This document shows positions 26,753-33,985 of a stretch of DNA of 64,000 bases, in pieces (the stretch's first letter is position 1; each line of letters opens with the position of its first letter). Under the pieces are notes generated by a model. The model was not told where the DNA came from and searched no databases. It saw only the letters and a list, made by a program, of their open reading frames with translations. This stretch comes from Amycolatopsis nalaikhensis (GTDB lineage Bacteria > Actinomycetota > Actinomycetes > Mycobacteriales > Pseudonocardiaceae). Both the position numbers and the translations under genes were made by a program. The stretch spans positions 9,431,501 to 9,495,500 of the forward strand of contig NZ_CP127173.1 of the NCBI RefSeq assembly GCF_030264295.1, given 5' to 3'.

Positions 26753-28735
26753 ATGGCCGCGGTGCCCGAAACGAGCGTTCCGGCGAGCGTCGACAGCCCG
26801 GTGCCGCCGAAACCACCGGCCTCCGGCCTGACCCGCTGGCTGCTCGAACACCGGGTCGCCCCGGTCGGCCCGGAAGCCGGGGAACAGCACACGAAGCCGC
26901 AGGCGTGGTGGAAGGTCATGTGCCTCACCGGCGTCGACTACTTCTCCACGCTCTCCTACCTGCCCGGGATCGCCGCGCTCGCCGCCGGGGCCCTCTCGCC
27001 GCTGGCCACCCTGCTGATCGTCGCGCTGACGCTGCTGGGGATGCTGCCGATGTACCGGCGGGTCGCCCACGAAAGCCCGCACGGCCAGGGCTCGGTCGCG
27101 ATGCTGGAGGACCTCCTGCCGTTCTGGCGCGGCAAGCTGTTCGTCCTCACCCTGCTCGGGTTCGTCGCCACCTCGTGGATCATCACGATCACCCTCTCCT
27201 CGGCCGACGCCAGCGTGCACATGCTCGAGAACCCGTACCTGCCGGGCTTCCTGCACGGCCACGCCGTCCTGATCACCGTGGTGCTGCTGCTCATCCTCGG
27301 CGGGGTGTTCCTGCTCGGCTTCAGCGAGGCGGTCGGGGTCGCCATCCCGCTCGTGGCGATCTTCCTGCTGCTCAACGCCGTCGTCACGGTGGCGGGCGTG
27401 ATCGACCTGCTCGACGCCCCCGCGGAGCTGTCCCGCTGGGCCGACGCGCTGACCGCGGGCGGCGGCGGGTTCACCGGCGTGCTCGGCCCGGCCGTCATCG
27501 CGTTCCCGGCGCTGGTGCTGGGCCTTTCCGGGTTCGAGACCGGCGTCAGCATGATGCCGCTGGTCGCCGCCGACGGGAAGACCGACGAGGAGCGGCTGGC
27601 CTCCCGCGTCCGCAACACGCGCAAGCTGCTGACCGCCGCCGCGCTCATCATGTCCGTGTTCCTGATCGCGACCAGCTTCATCACCACCGTGCTGATCCCG
27701 GCCGACGCGTTCGCCGAAGGCGGCCAGGCCAACGGCCGCGCCATGGCCTACCTCGCCCACCGCGAGCTCGGCGAGGTCTTCGGCACCGTCTACGACGTCA
27801 GCAGCGTCCTCATCCTGTGGTTCGCCGGCGCCTCGGCGATGGCGGGCCTGATCAACATCGTGCCGCGCTACCTGCCCTCCTACGGCATGGCGCCGGAGTG
27901 GGGCCGGGCCGTCCGGCCGGTCGTGCTCGTCTACACGACGATCAGCATCCTCATCACGATCGCGTTCGGCGCCGACGTCAACGCCCAGGCCGGGGCGTAC
28001 GCGACCGGGATCCTCGCCATGATGGTCTCCGGCGCCGTCGCGGTCAGCATCTCCGCGGTCAAGCGGCGCCGCCGCGGCGCGGCGACCGGGTTCATCGTGC
28101 TGACGCTCGTCCTGCTGTACGCGCTCGCCGAGAACGTCATCGAGAAGCCGGACGGCATCGCCATCTCGGCCCTGTTCATCCTCGGGATCGTCGTGGTCTC
28201 CCTGGTTTCCCGGGTCACGCGCACGACCGAGCTGCGCGCGGACCGGATCGAGTTCGACGAAGACGCGCACCGGTTCATCACGGACTCTCTGGCCGTCGAC
28301 GGCGCCCTGCACATCATCGCCAACCGCCGCCAGGGCGGCGACCTCGCGGAGTACTCGGCCAAGGAGGCCGAGCAGCGCGAGATGAACCCGGTGCCGGGCG
28401 CGTCCGACGTCCTCTTCCTCGAGATCGACGTCGTCGACCCGTCGGAGTTCAGCAACGTGCTGCGGGTGCGCGGCGTCGAGGTCGACGGGTACCGGATCCT
28501 CCGGGCCGACAGCCCCGCGGCGCCGAACGCGATCGCGGCGATCCTGCTGACTCTGCGGGACGTGACGGGCGTCCGGCCCCAGTGCCACTTCGAGTGGGCG
28601 GAGGGCAACCCCCTCGGCCACCTGTTCCGCTACCTCATCCTCGGCCGCGGCGACACGGCACCGGTGGTCCGCGAGATCATCCGCAGTGCGGAGAAGGACC
28701 CGTCCCGCCGCCCGGGCATCCACGTCGGCGGCTGA
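26753..28735 (+). CDS. APC-superfamily permease
   Basis: A 660-residue transporter. After about 60 cytosolic residues come about 12 membrane helices, beginning at KVMCLTGVDYFSTLSYLPG, which resembles the substrate-binding start of amino-acid/polyamine/organocation transporters. A soluble C-terminal domain of about 150 residues follows (from TELRADRIEFDEDAH). ATG 26753 is preferred: GAGGGG ends 6 bp before it, whereas the ATG at 26747 abuts it. The substrate is not clear; amino acid or K+-like cation are both possible. The 185 bp upstream hold nothing recognised. Confidence 0.8.
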   Translation: MAAVPETSVPASVDSPVPPKPPASGLTRWLLEHRVAPVGPEAGEQHTKPQAWWKVMCLTGVDYFSTLSYLPGIAALAAGALSPLATLLIVALTLLGMLPMYRRVAHESPHGQGSVAMLEDLLPFWRGKLFVLTLLGFVATSWIITITLSSADASVHMLENPYLPGFLHGHAVLITVVLLLILGGVFLLGFSEAVGVAIPLVAIFLLLNAVVTVAGVIDLLDAPAELSRWADALTAGGGGFTGVLGPAVIAFPALVLGLSGFETGVSMMPLVAADGKTDEERLASRVRNTRKLLTAAALIMSVFLIATSFITTVLIPADAFAEGGQANGRAMAYLAHRELGEVFGTVYDVSSVLILWFAGASAMAGLINIVPRYLPSYGMAPEWGRAVRPVVLVYTTISILITIAFGADVNAQAGAYATGILAMMVSGAVAVSISAVKRRRRGAATGFIVLTLVLLYALAENVIEKPDGIAISALFILGIVVVSLVSRVTRTTELRADRIEFDEDAHRFITDSLAVDGALHIIANRRQGGDLAEYSAKEAEQREMNPVPGASDVLFLEIDVVDPSEFSNVLRVRGVEVDGYRILRADSPAAPNAIAAILLTLRDVTGVRPQCHFEWAEGNPLGHLFRYLILGRGDTAPVVREIIRSAEKDPSRRPGIHVGG

Positions 28736-28818
28736 TCGGCGCGGGCCCCGTCCCGGGCGGGCGCCATCCGCGCGGCGACCCTGCGCCGAGATCGGTGCCT
28801 GCCGGTCCTGGAGAGGTA

Positions 28819-28835
28819 ACTTTCGTACTGAAAGT
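28819..28835. promoter_or_regulatory. Orphan palindrome ACTTTC-N5-GAAAGT
   Basis: A perfect 6-5-6 inverted repeat in AT-richer DNA within the gap between two convergent genes. It looks like a transcription-factor site (the pattern resembles those near HxlR-type regulators), but no gene starts here. Confidence 0.45.
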
Positions 28836-28896
28836 GCCGCCTCGGGGTCCCCGGGGCCCGGTTCCCCGGCCCGCGGGTATCGGCCGACTTGGGCTC

Positions 28897-29676
28897 TCAG
28901 TCCCAGCCGTCGAGCAGACTCAGGTCGGCCGGGACCAGCGTCGACGTGCTCATCAGCGCCTGGACCAGGTTGTGGTTGAGCATGTTGCCGATCGGCTCGA
29001 CCAGCTCTTCCTTCGTCAGGCCGGGAACGCCGTCCTGGTGCAGGCGCTGCCGGACCGCGGCGAGCACGCGCTCGACGCGGCGGTCGCTCCAGTCGGCGTC
29101 GGGCTGCAGCTCCGCCATTTCCTCGGCGACCTGCCGCCTGCCGAGCGGCTGGGCGAACGCCTCCTGGGCCAGGTAGCGCTGGCCCAGCACGACGAGCACC
29201 AGCTTCTCGTCCGGGGTCAGCCAGTACCGCTTGGGCGGCTGCGTGACGGCGTCGAACAACGACGGCGGGCACGCGCCGTCCGGGCCGATCACGTACACCT
29301 CCATCATGTGCTCCCGGCCGCGGGTGCCGCGCACGAACATCGGCGTGTAGCCGGGCACCAGCGGGAGCGGGTCGTGCCCGGGGAACAGCCACTGGTCACC
29401 GGGCAGCCGGATGGGCAGGCGGCCCGTGTTGGTCACCTGCCAGCCACCGTCGCGGTGGCTGATCACGCCCGTCTGGCGGCTGACCCGGAGGTCGTCCTCG
29501 CCGAGGCACAGGTCCACCTGCGGCCGGTTGCGGCCGAACCGCAGCTGCCGCCCCGGCGCCGGCTCCAGGGTGACGCCCTGCGAGAGGGCCAGCGCGAAGA
29601 GGGAGCCCGGCACCGGGTCGGTCACCCCGCGGCGCAGGTGCTCGTACTGCCGCGCGTCCATCCGTGTCCCGCCCAT
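28897..29676 (-). CDS. FHA-domain protein
   Basis: A 259-residue protein. Residues about 45-100 form a forkhead-associated domain (LRFGRNRPQVDLCLG, VSRQTGVISHRDGGW, VTNTGRLPI), which binds phosphothreonine. The remainder is helical (LTPDEKLVLVVLGQRYLAQE, then DRRVERVLAAVRQRLHQ) and may be a winged-helix-like effector domain. ATG 29676 follows AGGAGG; ATG 29661 is an alternative. It lies 72 bp downstream of a Ser/Thr kinase on the same strand and is the obvious reader of that kinase's phosphorylation. Confidence 0.85.
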   Translation of the reverse strand: MGGTRMDARQYEHLRRGVTDPVPGSLFALALSQGVTLEPAPGRQLRFGRNRPQVDLCLGEDDLRVSRQTGVISHRDGGWQVTNTGRLPIRLPGDQWLFPGHDPLPLVPGYTPMFVRGTRGREHMMEVYVIGPDGACPPSLFDAVTQPPKRYWLTPDEKLVLVVLGQRYLAQEAFAQPLGRRQVAEEMAELQPDADWSDRRVERVLAAVRQRLHQDGVPGLTKEELVEPIGNMLNHNLVQALMSTSTLVPADLSLLDGWD

Positions 29677-29748
29677 CCGTCCTCCTGCCGCCACTGCCTG
29701 CCGTACCCGGCCATGGTCCCCCGGCACCCGCGGGACCCCTCCCGGCCG

Positions 29749-31419
29749 TCAGCGGGACAGCCGTTGCGCCACGGTGTCCGCCAGGCGACGCGCGGGTTCG
29801 CACAGCTGCTCCGGCTGCTTCTCGCTGTCTTCCACGTCGACCAGGACCAGCTCGTCGACGCGGGGCTTGGTGTCCTCGACGTAGCTGCGGTAGACGATGG
29901 CAACCTCGCAGTCGGTGTCGCTGCGCCCCTGCGGCAGCACCCGGGCGTCGAAGCGGCCGACCCGGATCGGGGTGCTGCCGGAGGCGGCGAAGTTTTCGGC
30001 GATCGTCCGGTCGAAGACCACCTTCGCGACGCCCGACCGGTCGGTGAAGCTCCACTGGCATTCCCAGTCGCCGAACGAGCGGACCTGGTTCAGCGGGCCG
30101 GGGCCGAGCGCTGCCGTGACGACCGGGGCGTCGAGCAGCGCGCACGCGTTCTCGCCGGCGAGCGACCCGGCGTCGAGCGTGCGGCGGGCGATCCGGCCGG
30201 AGTTCAGGGAGACCAGCGCGCTGCTGGTGATCGCCTCGGCCATCCCGCACAGGTCGACCTTCCCAGTGCCGGTCAGGTCGGCGTCGATGACGACCTGGTA
30301 GCCGGGCAGCAGCAGAATCCGGGTGCAGCCGTCGTCTTCGGCGGGCGGGCGCTGGATCCCGACGGCCCCGACTTGCTGCACCGGCGTGGCCTCGTCTTGC
30401 TCGTCGATCGCGAACTCGACGCTGACGTCGACGTGGTCGCGCCGCTCCTTGGTCAGGTAGACCAGCGCGTCGCAGCGGTTGAAGTTGCCGTAGTCGTGCG
30501 AGGTTTCGACCACGCCGTAGCTGGAGAGCGCGTTGGCGTAGGTCAGGGAACACGGGTCGGCGGTGCGGGGATCACCCATGATCGACTCGTGCGCGGGAGC
30601 GGGCGCCGCGGTGACCGGCGGGGCGTCGTCACGGATCGTCAGCCAGGCCACCAAGGCCCCCACCAGGGCGAGCACGACGACACCGGCCGCGACCAGCCGC
30701 CACCGCCGTCGGACCGGGGATTTCGCCAGCGCCTCGAACCGCTGCCCGGCGGTCTCCGCCGTGGGCCGGGCGTCGGGGTCGCTGTCGGTGAGCTTGGCCA
30801 GCAAGACGCCGAGTGCGGCTTCGGGCGCGGGGTGGCCCTCGACCGCGTACCTGATCGTCATGCCCAGGGAGAACACGTCGGCCGCGGCGGTCGCCCGGTT
30901 GCCGCGGACGACTTCGGGCGCTTGGAACCCGGGCGTGCCCCCACCCGTTTTCGGGTCTTCGACCTGGGTGTCGCTGGCCCAGGTGGCGATGCCGAAGTCG
31001 GTGAGCTTGGCGGTGCGGTCCGCGGTCACCAGGACGTTCGCCGGGGTGACGTCGCGGTGGGTCATGTTCAGGTCGTGCAGGTGCGCGAGCGCGGCGGCGA
31101 TCTGCGTGCCGATGGCGGCCGCCTCCCGCGGCGGCAGCGGGCCGTCGTCCTCGCGGAGCTGCCGCAGGCTGCGGGACGGCAGGTACTCCATGACCAGGCA
31201 GTCGCGGCCGTCGTCGGTCTTGACCAGGTCGTACGCGGCGATCACGTTCGGGTGAGCCAGCCGGGCGCCGGCGACGGGTTCGCCCGCCGAGACGCCGATC
31301 TTGAGCGCCACCGGCCGGCGCAGCGTGGTGTCCGTGGCCAGCCACACGACGCCCATGCCGCCCCGCCCGATCTGCTCTACCAGCCGGTAACGGTCAGCGA
31401 TCAGATCACCACGATCCAT
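29749..31419 (-). CDS. Membrane Ser/Thr protein kinase with outer domain
   Basis: A 556-residue kinase. Glycine loop GRGGMGVVW (18-26), Lys40, HRD (121-123), DFG (141-143) and QAPE are present; the loop reads HRDVTPAN, with Thr in place of the usual Lys. A membrane helix (RLVAAGVVVLALVGALVAWL) lies near 249-268, followed by about 280 outer residues with six or more cysteines in a repeated pattern (SLTYANALSSYG, ALLDAPVVTAALG) like a PknH-type sensor. ATG 31419. It is followed by the FHA gene and divergent from the repeat-protein pair at 31541. Confidence 0.9.
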   Translation of the reverse strand: MDRGDLIADRYRLVEQIGRGGMGVVWLATDTTLRRPVALKIGVSAGEPVAGARLAHPNVIAAYDLVKTDDGRDCLVMEYLPSRSLRQLREDDGPLPPREAAAIGTQIAAALAHLHDLNMTHRDVTPANVLVTADRTAKLTDFGIATWASDTQVEDPKTGGGTPGFQAPEVVRGNRATAAADVFSLGMTIRYAVEGHPAPEAALGVLLAKLTDSDPDARPTAETAGQRFEALAKSPVRRRWRLVAAGVVVLALVGALVAWLTIRDDAPPVTAAPAPAHESIMGDPRTADPCSLTYANALSSYGVVETSHDYGNFNRCDALVYLTKERRDHVDVSVEFAIDEQDEATPVQQVGAVGIQRPPAEDDGCTRILLLPGYQVVIDADLTGTGKVDLCGMAEAITSSALVSLNSGRIARRTLDAGSLAGENACALLDAPVVTAALGPGPLNQVRSFGDWECQWSFTDRSGVAKVVFDRTIAENFAASGSTPIRVGRFDARVLPQGRSDTDCEVAIVYRSYVEDTKPRVDELVLVDVEDSEKQPEQLCEPARRLADTVAQRLSR

Positions 31420-31540
31420 TCGCCGAAGATAGCGGGTGAACGGCCCGCCGGAGGCAGGTACCCGCGATTCCGGAAATCGACGCGGGAAGGGTCCCGCGGC
31501 GACCGGCTTAGTCTCCGGCCATGCACAGACGGACGCACCG

Positions 31541-31891
31541 GTGACCCATCGCCTCCTCCGCTCGGTGAGCGGGCACCTGCGCCAGCGCGGCCACCACGCC
31601 GCTTTCCGCATCGCACCGCCGGTCTGGGACGAGTCCCGGCAGTGGCTCGCCCGGCTGCTCCACGAGCTGGCCATCTTCGGCTGGTTGCGCTGCGGCTGCA
31701 TCGAGCCGGGCCCGGCGGCCGAACTGGTCGCGTTCGGCTGGTTGCGGGGCGGCTGCGTCGAGCCGGGCCTGGCCGCCGAGCTGGTCGAGCGGGGCGAACG
31801 CGCGGCGGCCGACGGCGACCTGCGCGAACTCCGGGCCGTCAACGCGGAACTGCGGCGGCTCGTCCCGCCCGGCGGGCTGCCTTGGACGTGA
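31541..31891 (+). CDS. Unknown small protein with a 19-residue tandem repeat
   Basis: A 116-residue protein from GTG 31541. The middle holds two adjacent copies of a 19-residue unit, FGWLRCGCIEPGPAAELVA and FGWLRGGCVEPGLAAELVE. At the DNA level this is a 57-bp tandem duplication. The rest is helical and Arg-rich. No family is recognised. Its TGA overlaps the ATG of the next gene (TGATG), so it is co-translated with the membrane OmpA-like protein. Confidence 0.6.
   Translation: MTHRLLRSVSGHLRQRGHHAAFRIAPPVWDESRQWLARLLHELAIFGWLRCGCIEPGPAAELVAFGWLRGGCVEPGLAAELVERGERAAADGDLRELRAVNAELRRLVPPGGLPWT
31676..31789 (+). repeat. 57-bp tandem duplication inside a gene
   Basis: Copies at 31676-31732 and 31733-31789 abut exactly and keep the reading frame. 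Differences are mostly third-position changes with three or four residue changes, so the duplication is not brand new. Confidence 0.85.
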
Positions 31892-32736
31892 TGCGCGCCT
31901 TGGCCGCGAGACTGTCGGCGGCCGAGGCGGCCGCGCTGGCACGAGCGGGCGACCTGCGCGGCGCGGCGGCGATCCTGACGGCGCTGGACGAGGCGGGTCC
32001 CGCCGAGTTCGACCTGCTGGCGCGCATCCACGCCCAGCGCGGCGACCTCGCCGAGGCCGACCTGTGCTGGGCGCGGGTGCAGGCCACCGATCCCGAGCAC
32101 CCCGGCGCGGTGGCGGGCCGGGCCACGATCGCGGCGATCCGAGCGCGCCGACGGCCACGGCGTCCCCTGCTGCGGCCGTCGGCGCTGGCGGCGGCCGCGG
32201 TGGTCCTCGTCGCCGGTCTGTGTGTGCTGGGCGGCTCGACGGATCCCGCGTCACCCGCCGGTCCCGATGCGACGCGGGTGGCGGAACTCGAGCAGCAGCT
32301 GGCCGCCCAGGAAGCCACGGCGGCCCGGCACGAGGCGGCGCTCAACGCGATCGCGGTGGCAGTGGCGGTGCCCGGGGTGACGGTCCGGACCACGCGGGAC
32401 GCGGTCGAGGTCCGGTTCCCCGGCGGTCTTTTCGGATCGGGCGACCAGCTGACCGCCGAAGGCCGCGGGCGGCTGCGCCGGGTCGGCTCGGCGCTGTCCG
32501 GCACGGAAGGCACGATCACGGTGATCGGCTGGACGGCGACTGTCCCCGGCGGTCCCGCGGCGGGTGGTTCGCCGGTGGCCTGGAGCCGGGCCCGCACGGC
32601 CGCCCGTGAACTCGCCGCGGCGGGCGGCCTGCCCCTCACCCGGTTCGCCCTGGCCAGTGGGGATCAAAGCGCTCCGCCGTTCCCGGACGCAGGGTCGAAT
32701 CGCACGGTGACGCTGAGGATCTCGCCCTCGCGCTGA
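31891..32736 (+). CDS. Membrane protein with TPR-like N-terminus and OmpA-like C-terminus
   Basis: A 281-residue protein. The cytosolic part (1-85) looks like a TPR-type helical repeat (GDLRGAAAILTALDEAG, RGDLAEADLCWARVQ). One membrane helix (ALAAAAVVLVAGLCVLGG) follows, then a coiled coil rich in Ala/Glu (VAELEQQLAAQEATAARHE) and a C-terminal OmpA/MotB-like domain (GDQLTAEGRGRLRRVGSAL, WSRARTAARELAAAGG). It could tether a cytosolic complex to peptidoglycan. ATG 31891 overlaps the previous stop. It is convergent with the kinase-like gene, 7 bp between stops. Confidence 0.7.
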   Translation: MRALAARLSAAEAAALARAGDLRGAAAILTALDEAGPAEFDLLARIHAQRGDLAEADLCWARVQATDPEHPGAVAGRATIAAIRARRRPRRPLLRPSALAAAAVVLVAGLCVLGGSTDPASPAGPDATRVAELEQQLAAQEATAARHEAALNAIAVAVAVPGVTVRTTRDAVEVRFPGGLFGSGDQLTAEGRGRLRRVGSALSGTEGTITVIGWTATVPGGPAAGGSPVAWSRARTAARELAAAGGLPLTRFALASGDQSAPPFPDAGSNRTVTLRISPSR

Positions 32737-32743
32737 CACTGCC

Positions 32744-33985
32744 TCACCGGTTGCACACCGCTCCCCGGATCGACCGGGACAGGCTCGTGTAGACCGCCCG
32801 GCCGTCGGTCGCCCGGACCTCGAAGCAGTAGCGCTTCACCGGATCCACCCGGACCGTCGCCGTGTGCGCGCGGCTCGCGAGCTCCGCGTGGTTCGGCTCG
32901 CCTTCCGGCGCGACGATCACCGCGTAGTCGGCCTGGGCCAGCGCACTCGTCCAGCTCAGCACCACCTGGTCGCCGTGGTCCCGGGGCTCGGCGAGCTCCA
33001 GCCCCGCGTTCTCGGCCGTCACCACCGGCGGCGAAACCGGGACCGCGTCCTCCGGCTCGCCGCTGAAGCCGACGAAGCCGACGAAGAGGGCCGCCGCTGA
33101 CACCGCGGCCGCGACCCCCAGCAGCACCTTCCGGCGACGCGGGCGCACAGCTTCCGAAGTCGGCTTCGACGACAAAACCGACCAGCTGCTCGCCACCGCG
33201 GGGCTCGCTTCGGGGGACGACGGCAGCAGCTCGGCGAACCGCTCGGCGACCCAGGCCGCGTCCGGTGGCCGGTGGTCGGGGTTCGGGGCCAGCAGCCTGC
33301 CCACCACCGCCGACAGGATCACCGGCACCTCGGGATCGTCGATCAGCGGCACGGGCGTGCGCATCAGCCGCAGGATCCGTTCGCCGACCGGCTCGCCGAG
33401 CTGCCCGGGCAGCGGGACGAAGCCGGTGAGCGCGCGGTGCAGGAGCGCGCCGAGTCCGTACAGATCGGTCCGCTCGTCGAGCGTCTCGTCCCGCAGCGTC
33501 TCCGGCGCCAGGTACTCCAGCTCCCCGTCGATCACACGCGGGAACGCCTGGCGCACCGCGACGCCGAAGTCGGCCAGCACCGGTTCCCCCGTCGAACGGA
33601 ACAGCACGTTCGCGGGCTGCACCCGGCCGTGCACCACCCCGGCCGCGTGCGCGCCCGCGAGCGCCGTCGCCACCACGTGCCCGAGGACGATCGCGTCGCC
33701 CGGCTGCAGCCACCGATCGCCGTCGATCAACCGGGCGAGGGACTGGGCGCACAGCTCCATCCGGAGCGCGTGCCGTCCGTCGGCCAGCTGCTCGACGCCG
33801 TCGATCGGGAGCACCGACGGCACCTCCTGGAGCCGGGCGCGGTCGTCCTCGACCGCGGCCAGCGTCCGGCGGTCGAACCGCGCCGGGAACACCTTGAGCG
33901 CCACCGGGACGTCGTCGAACAGTCCGGAGTAGACAGTCGCGACCGGACCGGTGCCGAGTGCGGGTCCGTCCGGGACGGTCAGCAC
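32744..33985 (-). CDS. Membrane kinase-like protein, probable pseudokinase, with FN3-like outer domain
   Basis: A 413-residue protein with a Hanks-type kinase fold: Lys31 in VALK and DFG (139-141) are intact. The catalytic loop reads HGRVQPAN (119-126) in place of HRDLKPAN, so the catalytic Asp and Lys are missing. The glycine loop is also atypical (GTGPVATVY). A membrane helix (VLLGVAAAVSAAALFVGFVG) and an outer FN3-like domain of about 100 residues follow. GTG 33985 overlaps the stop of the transglutaminase-like gene. Most likely a phospho-independent scaffold or regulator in the MoxR/DUF58 operon. Confidence 0.85.
   Translation of the reverse strand: MLTVPDGPALGTGPVATVYSGLFDDVPVALKVFPARFDRRTLAAVEDDRARLQEVPSVLPIDGVEQLADGRHALRMELCAQSLARLIDGDRWLQPGDAIVLGHVVATALAGAHAAGVVHGRVQPANVLFRSTGEPVLADFGVAVRQAFPRVIDGELEYLAPETLRDETLDERTDLYGLGALLHRALTGFVPLPGQLGEPVGERILRLMRTPVPLIDDPEVPVILSAVVGRLLAPNPDHRPPDAAWVAERFAELLPSSPEASPAVASSWSVLSSKPTSEAVRPRRRKVLLGVAAAVSAAALFVGFVGFSGEPEDAVPVSPPVVTAENAGLELAEPRDHGDQVVLSWTSALAQADYAVIVAPEGEPNHAELASRAHTATVRVDPVKRYCFEVRATDGRAVYTSLSRSIRGAVCNR

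Noticed and set aside
26357..29392. Open frame of over 1000 codons antisense to the APC permease
   Set aside because: The sense strand encodes a clear transporter; the antisense product is low-complexity and spans several genes.
26905..31890. Very long plus-strand frame running into the OmpA-like gene
   Set aside because: Only the last 281 codons (from 31891) look like protein; the rest is out of frame with the permease and antisense to the FHA and kinase genes.
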